Shown: in pieces, positions 26,801 to 38,800 of the stretch | Position numbering within the stretch: position 1 is the first letter of the stretch | How the letters are laid out: every line of letters begins with the position of its first letter | Position numbers and translations under genes: made by a program | Notes under the pieces: model-generated | Told to the model about the DNA's origin: nothing | The model's database searches: none | Seen by the model: only the letters and a program-made list of their open reading frames with translations | From: Hippopus hippopus | Taxonomy: Eukaryota; Mollusca; Bivalvia; Cardiida; Cardiidae | Length of the DNA stretch: 64,000 bases | Reading direction: 5' to 3' | NCBI GenBank assembly: GCA_946811185.2 | Contig: OX328112.1 | Coordinates: 18,953,215 to 19,017,214, forward strand

Positions 26801-29800
26801 TGTTCAAGAAGAGCCGTGTGGCACTTTCTGGTTCCCCTTTAAAATGTGCATAGCAAATTATCAATATATTAAGTATTCTGCTTTAAATCTGCTAAGCAAA
26901 TTATCAAAATATGATGTTTTTCTTTAAAATGTGCAAAACAAGTCATATACAAATATCACAGGGTTCCCCTTCAAAAGGGATACAGCAAAGTATTGAAATG
27001 TCTTGCAGTTCCCCTTTAAAATGTGCACAAGAGAAACTTTGGTTTTCTTAATTTAACCAACAATAATGTGGGCCATTCAGAGAGTAATAAGGAAAAACAG
27101 CAATTTAGACCCTAAAAATCCAAAGAATTTTAACAAACAAATACAAAGAGGAGATTACCCCTTTATAGACTGTACAGCTCTTATCACGTGAAACAAAAAG
27201 AAATCACATGACAAATGAAACTTACCAACTGAAGAGGTCAAGGACACTAGGGGCATTGGGTCAAGGTAACGTCTGTCGACTTGTGGAGTAACTCTAAACT
27301 GGTAATCTCTGTTTGGTCTCAAACCTGTCAAAATATCAAGGATTTATGTCTGTAAGTTCGCTCTTATTCTTTAAAAAAAAAATTTATGTTACTGCTCGCT
27401 CAAAATAAGAGATTGCTTTCTACATCTTAACCAGTATATTCACAAATTGTTAAATGCAAATTCAGAAAAAATAGGTATAAATGCCAGAAATATTTAGAAG
27501 CAGACAGATTTTAATGGATTTTAATGATAATAGACAGTTTTTGAATATCACTTTTTCTATTACATGATAAGAACTTAATACATAGATAAAATGAATACTG
27601 CTAGGGATACCCTATACCGAGCAATGTTTTTACAATTTATATACTGTATATGTTATTACAATTTGCTGAGCAAAGATTTCGTAAAACACATGAGCTATGC
27701 TCTTTGAAAGGGGAGCTTAATACACCTGCAAACAAGCAATTTCGTTGAAATGATATCCCCTGCCGAAAAATTTACTTGACCGCGTAACTTAAAATTGCTC
27801 CCAGTCGGCCATTTTTCATAAAAAAAAAAGTGTATCGGCGGAATGGGTTATTGTACACGTGTTCAAAGTTTCACGAAATTCCGTCCAATGGTATTGAAGA
27901 TATTCTCCCGGACAGATGGACGGACTGAAGGACGGACAACGCTAAAACTATATCACTCCGCCTTTGGCAGGGGATAATAAGTATCGACCAATGCCAGCCT
28001 GCACAGGCTGTTAGCCAAAATGGATTTAACAAATCCAGAATTTCATGTGATGACTTGCTTGGTATTATGCATTATAGAGATGCATTTAACCCCCTTTTCC
28101 CAGGGCACCTCTTAATTATAAACAAAAGTTCAAACCTAGGACTCTGTAAGTTGTTTCAGGAATACTAGTAGCGATACACTTCCAATCTGTCAGTGGGAAC
28201 TCTAACATCTCCACTTTGTATGTGACAGGAGTGGCAAGGTCATACATAGGTCGTTTCCATGACAACCTCAATGAATCAGGCTCAATCTCCGAAATGATGA
28301 CCGATTCATCCAATGGTCGAAGGGTGGGAACTGAAATGATAGTTACAATAAACAATAAGAAGTATACATTTTAATGAAACTTGTTTCACTCTTTAATTCT
28401 TTACCATACAATCCCGACTTTTAACGACCCTGAGGGAGAAGCCTTTGGAAAACATTGTGGAAAAAGGAGAAAATGCTGGTAACCAGCATTTTCTCCTTTT
28501 CCCAAAATGTTTTCTATCCTTTCAAAGACAAATCCCATAATTTGAGCCACTTTCACCTTATTGTCTTTTAATGCTCTCAACATGGACAGGTCTAAAATTT
28601 TGTCATGTGGTAAAGGGTTGAAGAAGGAATCCCATTTTTAATCAACCCTCATGAGAAAATTTTTTGAAAACTTAGGAAAAAGAAAAGCAAAGTTAGAAAT
28701 CAGCCTTAACCACATTGTTTTCTCTTCTTTCAAGCATCAATTCCATTCACTGAGGCTCAGTTGTTTTCTCCAAAAGCTTTCAATGTAGACAAGTCTAATT
28801 TATCATCTGCCTTCGACTGAACAATCTAGTTTCTATAATCCTGACGAAAAAGCATTTTAAAAATGTAATCATGATTTTCTCCTTTTCCCACAAAAAATTC
28901 GTTCTATTTTTGTGGAATTGAATCCAATCATTTAACCCTTTACCAAACAATCCCTGGTTTTTACGACCCAGAGGAAGAAGCCTTCTGGAAACATTGTGGG
29001 AAAAGGAGAAAATGCTGGTAACCATCATTTTCTCCTTTTCCCACAATGTTTTCTACTCTTCTAAAGTAGTTTCAATTTTTGAGTCACGTTTATTTTGTCG
29101 TCTGCAAATGCTTTCAATTTGGACAAGTCTAAAATTTTGTCGTTTGGTAAAGAGTTAAGCAACATTAATTGTGTTGCCTTCAAATGCTTTCACTATGGAC
29201 GAGTCTTAAATTTTGTCACTTGGTATAGAATTAGATACAGGATATTTGTTTTTTTTGGTGAAAGATTAAAATTTATTTTATTGAGTGAACATCATTTGTA
29301 ACATTTTCACAAGGGGCACAACCATGAGTGAAAATATTACTGATAATGTTCACAAGATGAAATAAATTTCGATCTTTATCTGTAATGGACATTTAGGGTT
29401 AATGTCACTAGTTGTAACAATGAGTTATCAAACCTTTTAATTCACCATAATTTCCCGATAGATTACCGAAAAGCATGGAATAAATGATAACAACTTACCA
29501 AATATTGATGGTAATCTAATTATTTCAATATCTATCCAGAACAAACATAGATATCACTACAAAATCACAACTAACTTACTTTGAGTTTTCTTCAGTGCCA
29601 CAGGTAAAACTGGGGAAGGTGGGCTGACCCCATATGGGGTCACAGCACGAACCCTAAAGTTGTAATCTCTGTCTGGATCAAGGTGCATTACTCTGTATTT
29701 AGTTGTGGGTATGCCTGTAGAGAAAAACAGTTCATACAAACTGATACTTAAAATGTTTTTAATTTTGAGGGTTCTTTATGACCAGTGATTAACCCTTTAT

Positions 29801-32800
29801 TGGACAAAAAAATGTTTAGACTTGCCAAATTTGAAAGCATTTTCATGACAATACAACTATGACTCGAATGTTGGAATTTTTGCCTATGACAGGGCAGAAA
29901 AAAGTGAAAGAAAAGGAAGAAATACTGGTAACCAGAATTTTCTCCTTTACCTGCAATGTTTACAAAAGTCATTTTTCTCAGAGCTGTTAAAATACACAAC
30001 AATTTGGCAAAAGATTTAGGAAATTGGGGGTGAAGCTATGTAATCCTAGTTTTATCCATAGGTGTCACAGAATCATCACATGTAACAAGATACCCCTCAC
30101 CTGTAACAGGAGGCCCCTTACTTGTTACATCAGATTCCTCACCTGTAACAAGGCACATCCCCCAACTTGTAAGAAGAGAACCCTCACATGTAACCTGAGA
30201 ACCCACATATGTAACAAGAGGACCCTCACATGTAACAAGAGGACCCTCACATGTAACATGAGAACCCACATATGTAACAAGAGGACCCTCACATGTAACA
30301 TGTAACAACAGAACCCTCAAATGTAACAAGAGGACCCTCACATGTAACAGACCAGCCCGCATAGCTCAATAGGTAGAGCGTAAGACTCGTGAACGTGATG
30401 TTTCGAGTCACTTGAGGGTGTGGGTTCGATCCCCACGGCTGGCTATCTAAAATTACTAATAGTCTTTCAGATGAGACGTTAAACGGAGGTCCCGTGTGAC
30501 GGTGCTATACACCGGTCACGTAAAAGAACCAGGCGTAACTTAAGATGGGTTTCGTCCTGTATCTGCACTATCCCCCGTAACAATACTAACAGCCTTCAGG
30601 AGGCGTCGCCCATATGGGCAACCGGTGGCGACGATAAAGAAACGCAAATTCAATCAATCACATGTAACATGTAACAACAGAACCCTCAAATGTAACAAGA
30701 GGACCCTCACATGTAACATGTGAACCCTCACATGTAACAAAAGAACCCTCAAGTGTAACAAGAGGACCCTCACATGTAATAATAGAACTCTCAGAGGTAA
30801 CAAGAGATCCTTCTAATATTACAAGAGACCCCCCCAGCTGTATCAAAAGACTCTCACCTGTAACAAGGGACCTCCATTCTGGCATGGGAGGTTCCTGGTA
30901 CTCCAGCATGTAAAGTAAAGGCTCCTCCTCACGACTGTATGGAGGGATGTCCACCCTCTGCCACTGTAAGTTCACACTTCTACTGTCTGGCTCATAGTCC
31001 ACAAGCTCTAGTCGGTCTACTGGTGCTCGGATTCGGGCTGTGAAATGAATTTAGATATGTTTTTTTTGTTTTTGCCTTCGCATGTCTTCAAGTCTGTATT
31101 TGCCAAATATGACCTGTCAGTTTAAAGAGATTCTATTAGATAGGTCTAGATACAAGGCCTACATCTACATCTGACATGGCAATTTGCTTTCTAGATCGAG
31201 ATTTAACCCTTTACCACACGACCAATTTTAGACCTGTCCGAATTGAAAGCATTTGCAGAGGACAGTTTCAATGTGGATCATATGAAATGATTTTTCTTTG
31301 ATAGGATAGAAAACATTGTGGGAAAAGGAGAAAATGCTGGTTACCAGCATTTTCTCCTTTTCCCACAATGTTTTCAAAAGCCTTCTCTATCAGGGGTGTC
31401 AAAAGGCGTCATTGTGTGGTAAAGGGTTAAGCTTGTTCTTAAACTTTACTGCTTCATTGAAATTCCTTCATTATCCATAGCAAATTATCGTGTGTATCTT
31501 TAATTAAGTAATAATCAAAACACACATGAAAAAAACATCTGAATCATACATTTTATGTTTTTAACTGCATTTAACATTGAAGAGAAGGTTCACTGTGATA
31601 TGTTAGGAGATTTCATACATTTAAATGAATAATACTAGGCCATGCCCCGTGAAAAGGGGGCTTAATGCATTTCTGCATCATACCAAGCAAGTCATCATAT
31701 AAATATGGATCGAAAAAATCCATTTTGTCTAACAACAGACTGAATCATGAAGTAGACTAGTCCTTCAACATGTAGAAAATGGACCATGAGCAAAATGTAT
31801 TGGCCCAGTTCTGCCTGGGCTGACTGCCCAGGCTGACCTGAGTCGATACTTTTTGCAGATGCATTAAACCCCATTTTCACATGGTGTGGCTCAATTGTAT
31901 ATACCAAGAGTAGAGTATAATGATGCAGCAGGTGAAGGTTCACTGATCACTCCAGCTGGAGTCTTGGCTCGAATCCTGAACCTGTAGTCCTTGCCAGGTT
32001 TGAGTCCCTCCACGATGTACTCTGTGTCGTCCAGATCCCTGGCAATTGTACGCCAGTCATAAGGTGGTTCTTCAACCTGTAATTGATAGATAGTGAATCA
32101 ATCTGGGGTTAACTTGTCACATTCAGATATTAACCTTTTATGACACAATCCAGAGTTTTAACAACCCTCAGGAAAAAGGCATTTGAAAACTTTGTGGCAT
32201 TGTGGAAACAGGAGAAAATGCTGGTAACCAACATTTTCTCACAATGTCCTCCACCACTACTAAAACAAATTCCAGTATTTGAGCAACATTTACTGTCCTT
32301 GAAAGTTCTTTAACACAGATTAGTGTAAGAATTTGTCATCTGGTAATACCCATTAGCAATTGAATTATCTCGATATTTTTTCTGTACTTTCAGGTAAAAT
32401 TCCCTTTTTTCATGAAATGGTTGAAGAGGCAAAGTCATATAAAATGTAACAATTATTCTTTTTCCTAAAAAATACAAGAAAAAAAGGGTGACTAGGATTA
32501 ACTAGAGCTGTCACTGAATGTGACTTAATACCCCCGCCAGCGCTTTGACAGAAACAGGCAATTTAACAAAAAATTTTCTAAGTCCAAGGGGAGATTACCC
32601 TTGAATCATATGAAGTAGATGATTGAAAACTGCGTCTTGCACAACTTTAGTATACGATCAATGTATCAATAAACTTTCAATACAATAGCAGCAAAACTGT
32701 AGGAGGAGTTCGCAACACAAAATTACTAGTATTTTGTACACAAGACGGACACACGGACGGACGCACAGACGGACACACAGACAGACAGGCTGATTCCAGT

Positions 32801-35800
32801 ATACCCCCGAAAACATTCGTTTTGCGGGGGTATAATAAGAATTTAATAATACTTTCCGTGAATAATCACCCAACAGCCACCAGCCATCCTAAATGATACT
32901 GAGAATAAAATATTCTAAACCTTGCTTTCTGTTTGCCCACCTTATCATATCTTGTTCCATAGCAAGAAAACTCTGAAATTCTAAGTTTGGATCATACTAA
33001 GAAAGGTGAGTGAATAAATGCCAACAATAAACATTTCACTACAATCAACCATTCCCTTACCTCCAGCATGTATAAGAGAGGTTCCTCGTCCAGTCCAAAA
33101 GATGGGATGTCCACTCTGGTCCAGTTAAGTTTGGCTCTGGTATCTTCTACTTCAACAATTTCTGGTCTCATCACAGGCACTCCGGGGAAGGCTGGTTAAA
33201 ATATAAACAAGAGCATCACATGTCTGTGCCATTGGTCGGCTGTGGTTGCTTTAAGTGAAAATTCTATGTCGAAAAAGGGCTATAACTGGGTCAAAAATAT
33301 TTTGAGGGTTACGTGCCCCTGTTGTAAGGGTTCCCCTTTTGTTAACTCTTTCACTACTAAAACTAGAGGTGCTTGAGCGCCTGTATCGCTCCACAGGCCT
33401 GATATTTCTATAATGGCGAAAGGAAGTTTTTAACAATTATCATTCAATCCTGCATTTTAGCTCACTGAAGAAACAATTTGGTAGACAACCACCATAGGAA
33501 CTTACCTGCAAAACAACAATGAAATCCAATGAATAGTTTTAGAGAAGAAATTTTTCAAAGATTTTACTTTATACCATAAAAGGAAAATGAGTCTCCCATA
33601 AAAGCCATGTTTTTTGACAGATCATTTTTTTTTTAAAGGAATTCTGTAAACCTGTATCTAAGGAACATTCCTGCAAAATAATAATGCTATCCAAATAGCG
33701 GTTTGGGAGGAGAAGATTTTTAAAGGTTTTTTACTTTGGTTGCCATGGCAACCAGAATTCTTCATGGAACACAATTATTTGAAGGAATTTGAAAGAGGAC
33801 CACCAAAGGAACATTCCTGTGAAATTTGGTAAAAAATCCAGTCAATAGTTTCTGAGGAGAAGTTTTTTAAAGAAAAAGTTTACGGACGCACGCATGGACG
33901 AACGGACGAACGAACGGACGGACGCACGGACGCACGACGGACACAACACCATGACAATAGCTCGCTGGCCTTCGGTCAGTGGAGCTAAAAATAAGTTAGC
34001 TTTCTCAAAGGCCACTAATACACTTTTACTGCAAGATGAAGAACCACTCTGGTCATAATCTAGAATAAAATAGTGGACAGTGTAGATCAGAGATCAAACT
34101 GCACATTCTGTGCAGTTTGATCTTGTCTTCACTGTCCACAAAAGCTTCTTGTGTAGTCTACATTATGGAAAGAGTTAATTAACAACTAGTACAAGTTTGA
34201 AACAAATATCTTCAGTGATGAAAGAGATGTCATAAAATGTCAAAATCTTTTGAAAATTACAAGTTAAAAAATTGGGCATGACGGTGTCAAAAATATTTTG
34301 ACGGTTACCTGTCCTTGTTGTATGGGTTCCTGATTTGATAATTAACAACTTGTCTAAGTTTCAAGTTAACATCTTCAGCAATAAGAGAGATATAATAAAG
34401 TGTCAAAGTTTTTGCATGATGACAACAATGACACAGACGCTCCCAGGGCTATGACAATACTGCAAAATATTTTCTGAAAACAGCAAGGCTAGAAAGTTTC
34501 TACTACAATATCATTCAATTTTGATTATTGAAATGCTGAGCTTACCCATAGGTGCTTCTGCAGACAGTGTAAATCAAGGCAAGATAGCTTAAAACATGCA
34601 GTCTGAGAGCCAATCAATAAGAAAATATGAGAAGAAATTTATGAAAGTTATTGATAAAATTGCACATATTGGATTCACCTGCATTTTCTCCTTTGCTCAC
34701 ACTGTTTTCTGAAACAACTACAATCATTTGATCGGGGGTTAACTTTTCGTTAGCAAGTGCTGCAAAAATTGTGATTCTAAAATTTTGTTTTCTGGAAAGA
34801 GTTAATTGAATCTGTTCCAACATCATTTTGAAAATGCATTGCCGATGACAAATGTGACGCAAACAGTAAAATATTTCTCTAAAACGATAGAGAACATTGC
34901 AAAAAAAAAGAACAAAATGCTCACAATGTTTTCTAAAGCCTTCTTCTTCAGGATCATTGAAACACCCGACTGTTTGGTAAAGGATTAATAAAGTATGTTC
35001 TAACCTCTAGCTCTGGGCAGCCACAGTGGTTCTGTTGGTTCACTGATACCGAAATCATTCTCTGCTCTGACACGGATCATGTAATCTCTGTCAAGTGGAA
35101 GCTCTGACAGGTAGTGGGACGTGTCACGGAGACGGCTCGACATTGGCATCCAGTCTTTACCTGAATTAGAGAACAATATATGATCAATTGAGTAGCAGAT
35201 CAATCAAATCGATTGCAAGGATAGTCAGGATTTGAAGGTTGATTATATCAGGTAAATAAGTTGTCAACCACTGGATCCACATTGTGAGTTAAATCTTAGA
35301 AACTTTGGTCTTATTGGCAATGTTTGGATTCTTTGACTTACTAAAAAGTCAGTTTCATTTATTTGGCAGCATCTGCAGTATGAGGACAAAAGATCAAAGC
35401 AGGGAAACATGCTTTAGCTCTTTACCACACAATCATGAGTTTTAATACCCTGAGGAGGAAGAATTTTGAAAACCTTGCAGGAAAAGGAGAAAATGCTGGT
35501 AACCAGCATTTTCTCCTTTTCCCACAATGTTTTCTTCCCTATCAAAGACAGAAATCAACATCTGAGCTACATTTAATTTGTCGTCTGCAAATGCTTTCAA
35601 TTTGGTTGCAGCAAAAATTTTGTCGTTTGGTAAAGAGTTATCTCATTATTTTGTATGACTAATTTCAAACTAATTACGAAAACACCTTTGTGTAATATTG
35701 ATAATATACCCTTAGCCACACAATTCCAAGTTCCAACAACCTTCAGGTAGAGGACTTTTGAAAACATTGTGGGTAAAGGAGAAAACACTGTCAGTCAGCA

Positions 35801-38800
35801 TTCCTTTCCTTTTTCCATAATGTTTTCGACCCTCTCAAAAAAAAATTCCAATGGGCAACATTTTATTTGACCTTGAACAATTTTTGTCTTTTGCTAGGCT
35901 TTCAGATGATTTTTGGTTTAATACATCATGACTTCATGTGAAAACATTATGACATAGAGAATTTGAATGCCATATACATTTCCTCTTTTCCCCCACAGTA
36001 TTTTCCAAAGTAACCTTCCACAAGACAGGACTTATTGTTTGGTGGTTGTAGTGTGTAAGAAAAAAAACTTTAAATCCTAAAACAAACCTGGTAATTCCTT
36101 AGCCTCCAGTCTGTAGGAGACAGGAGGAGCACGCTTGGCCTGGTAAGTCTCTGCTGGTCGCCATGCCAACCTCAGAATATCCTCTCCCATGTCAGTTATG
36201 ATTGGACGATGTGAGGGTAGTCTGGGTGGAGCTAGTCAAGATAAAAAAATTGTTTAAAAAGTGTCATGAAAATACAATATTCTTTGAAAATACATGCACA
36301 CATAGCTAAATAAGTACATATATGCTAATAACCAAAATACCACTAACATCCTAAGGTGAAGAAAGGGAGAAATTCAGTTTAACCTGTATACAGAGTTTAT
36401 TCGTTTTGTTTGTTTGTGCTGTATGGTGTTTAATGCCATTTTAACACTGTTTATTTCTCAGCCACAGTGCACCTATCCATACTTTCCTGGAGTTCCTATT
36501 ATGTACTTTGCACAATATTCTTCCCTAGCCACTGGCTGCTTTCTCAAATAACCATTGTCTAAATAATGATCAGTGGTGAGAGAGGAATAAGTCCTGTGGC
36601 AATCACTATCATCAACCCTTGGAAAGAAATTTGTGTATCTGGTGATTCAAACCAGCAACCTCCAAGTCTCAAGTCCTGTACGTTACTGACTGTGCTACCT
36701 GACTTGGATTTTAAATTTTCTTACCTCTCATTTCCGGAAGATCTGCAAACTTCTTTGCTACATCTAATAATTTTTGAAAAAAAAAAAAAAGATTAAACAC
36801 ATCAATCATCAATAAACTCACTTTTTTTGTCAATAACTTGGGTAAAAGACCTTTGTTAGGATAGAAAAAACATGCCTTTTGGGACATACCATGGGCTATA
36901 CATCTTTTTTCGAAAATAACAAAGTGTTGAAAGATTTGTCAAAAAACTGGGTATGATGTATATCTCCAAGTGTCAAAAATTAAGTTTTTTCTTTCCACTT
37001 TGAAAACAAGAAAGGCAAAAAAAAGCTTTGCAAGTAACAACACAAAGTTTTATTCTGAGACAATGTTTTCCTAAAAGTTTGTTTCACACCTGTAATCTTG
37101 TTGATTACTGTATCCTAAATTTTATTTCATTTAGAGCATTTTATTTTTCAGGATGTTGGTATAAATTTAAATGGCAGTGTAAAACTAGATCCAACTACAC
37201 AGATCATGTCACTTGATGTTGGATCTACACTGTTTTATCTAATATGGAATACCTTTCTGAACTTGAAAGTTACATTTTGGTCTCTGGTGGGCCTAATAGT
37301 CCTATTTCATCTATGTTACAGCTGAAGGCTAAAAATCACATTTAACCCAATACCAGAAAATGCTATAGAAGGCTTCTGAAAACATTGTAGGAAAAGCCAA
37401 AAATGCTGGTAACCAGCATTCTCTACTTTTCCCACAATGTTTACTACACTTTCAGAGACAAATCTCAAAATTTGAGGCATGTCGAATGAGTCCTCTGCAA
37501 ATAATTTTATGACTGACTTGTCCACAATTTTGTCGTCTGATAAAGCTACAGGCAACAAACTGTCAACTTCAAAACTTGCAGAAGTCTCATTCTAAAGAAA
37601 CAACATACAAACAACTTTTGTGTTGACAAATGTTTCACAGAACTTTTTTTTTTCTTGTGTGGATGTGGAATACCATTTCTAATGGTAAATTCACCATAAA
37701 ATGACAGCCAGTGCACCTATCCATGTTTTTCTGGTATTTCTTGTACCAGTCCATATCCTATAAGCACAATTTTCCTGAGACCATTAGCTTCTTTCAAGCA
37801 CAATGTACAGCCCTTATAGAGCAGTAACTGCTATTGCAATGGCTTCCATCAACTTTTGAAAAGAACTTATGCTAAACTATTCCCAGAGTTTTATGAACTT
37901 CAGAGCTACAAAACCTGACAATTTATCACAGGAGTTTAGCTGAAATTAGTGATGAAAACAAGCTTGAAATGTTAAACTAGTCAAACAACTTGAAATGTCA
38001 AACAAGCAGAACAACATGTCAAAAACCTGTCACACAGAATGAAAAAAAAAAGCAAGAGTAAAAAAGTTTCACACTAACCACCTCGTTTTTCTAGAGATGC
38101 TGACCATGTTGGCTCACTAACACCGTGGATATTCTGGGCTCGGACTCGAAATTCATACTCTTTATCTGGCCTTAAATTCTTCACAAGGTAAGACGTTACA
38201 GGTATGTGAGAACCAACCCGAGTCCAATCCTGTCTTGGCAGCTCTCGGGATTCCACAATGTAGGTCACTTGTTTGGCCTCTGTAGGCAGAAGTCCTGTAG
38301 GAGCAGGTAACCATGACAACCGGACAGAATCCTCATGTTTGTTGTGAAGGTTTGGCCGATCGTAAGGAAGTTTTGGTACAATTGGTACGTCTTTTGATCT
38401 TTCTTGTTTTGGGCTCTCAAGCTTCCTTATTCTTTCAAGGCTTTCATACTGCTTTGTGCTCTCATATTGTATGGCGCTCTCATATCGCTTAGGGCTCTCA
38501 TATCTCTTTGGGCTTTCATATCTCTTTGGGCTTTCGTAAGGTTCAAAATCATACAATTTTGGGCTCTCATACTTCCTCGGGCTATCATATCGTCTTGGGC
38601 TGTCGTAGGACTTTGGACTGTCAAATGACCTTGAAAGGTCAACTGACCTTGGTGACTCATAAGCTGACAATGGTCTTTCCCTCCTTCTTGGGCTCTCATA
38701 CCGCCCTGGACTTCCATACCTCAGTGGACTCTCGTAACGACTTGGGCTATCATAGGTCCTCTTTGGGATCGTCTGGGTTGAAATGTCATCATATTTTGAT

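Noticed and set aside
28401..28583. Recurrent short proteins with GKGENAGYQHFLLFPQCF-like sequence on both strands
   Set aside because: They are translations of the family 1 hairpin, appearing wherever a copy lies. There is no start context, no splice sites and many are interrupted.
30036..30362. Heptapeptide-repeat open frame on the minus strand, and spacer-like regular repeats that could suggest a CRISPR array
   Set aside because: The frame is the 21-bp minisatellite read through. Units are contiguous with no unique spacers, and the genome is eukaryotic.
30351..30443. Functional tRNA gene
   Set aside because: A and B boxes and an acceptor stem are present, but the anticodon arm is not well formed and a SINE core and tail follow directly, so it is a SINE head.
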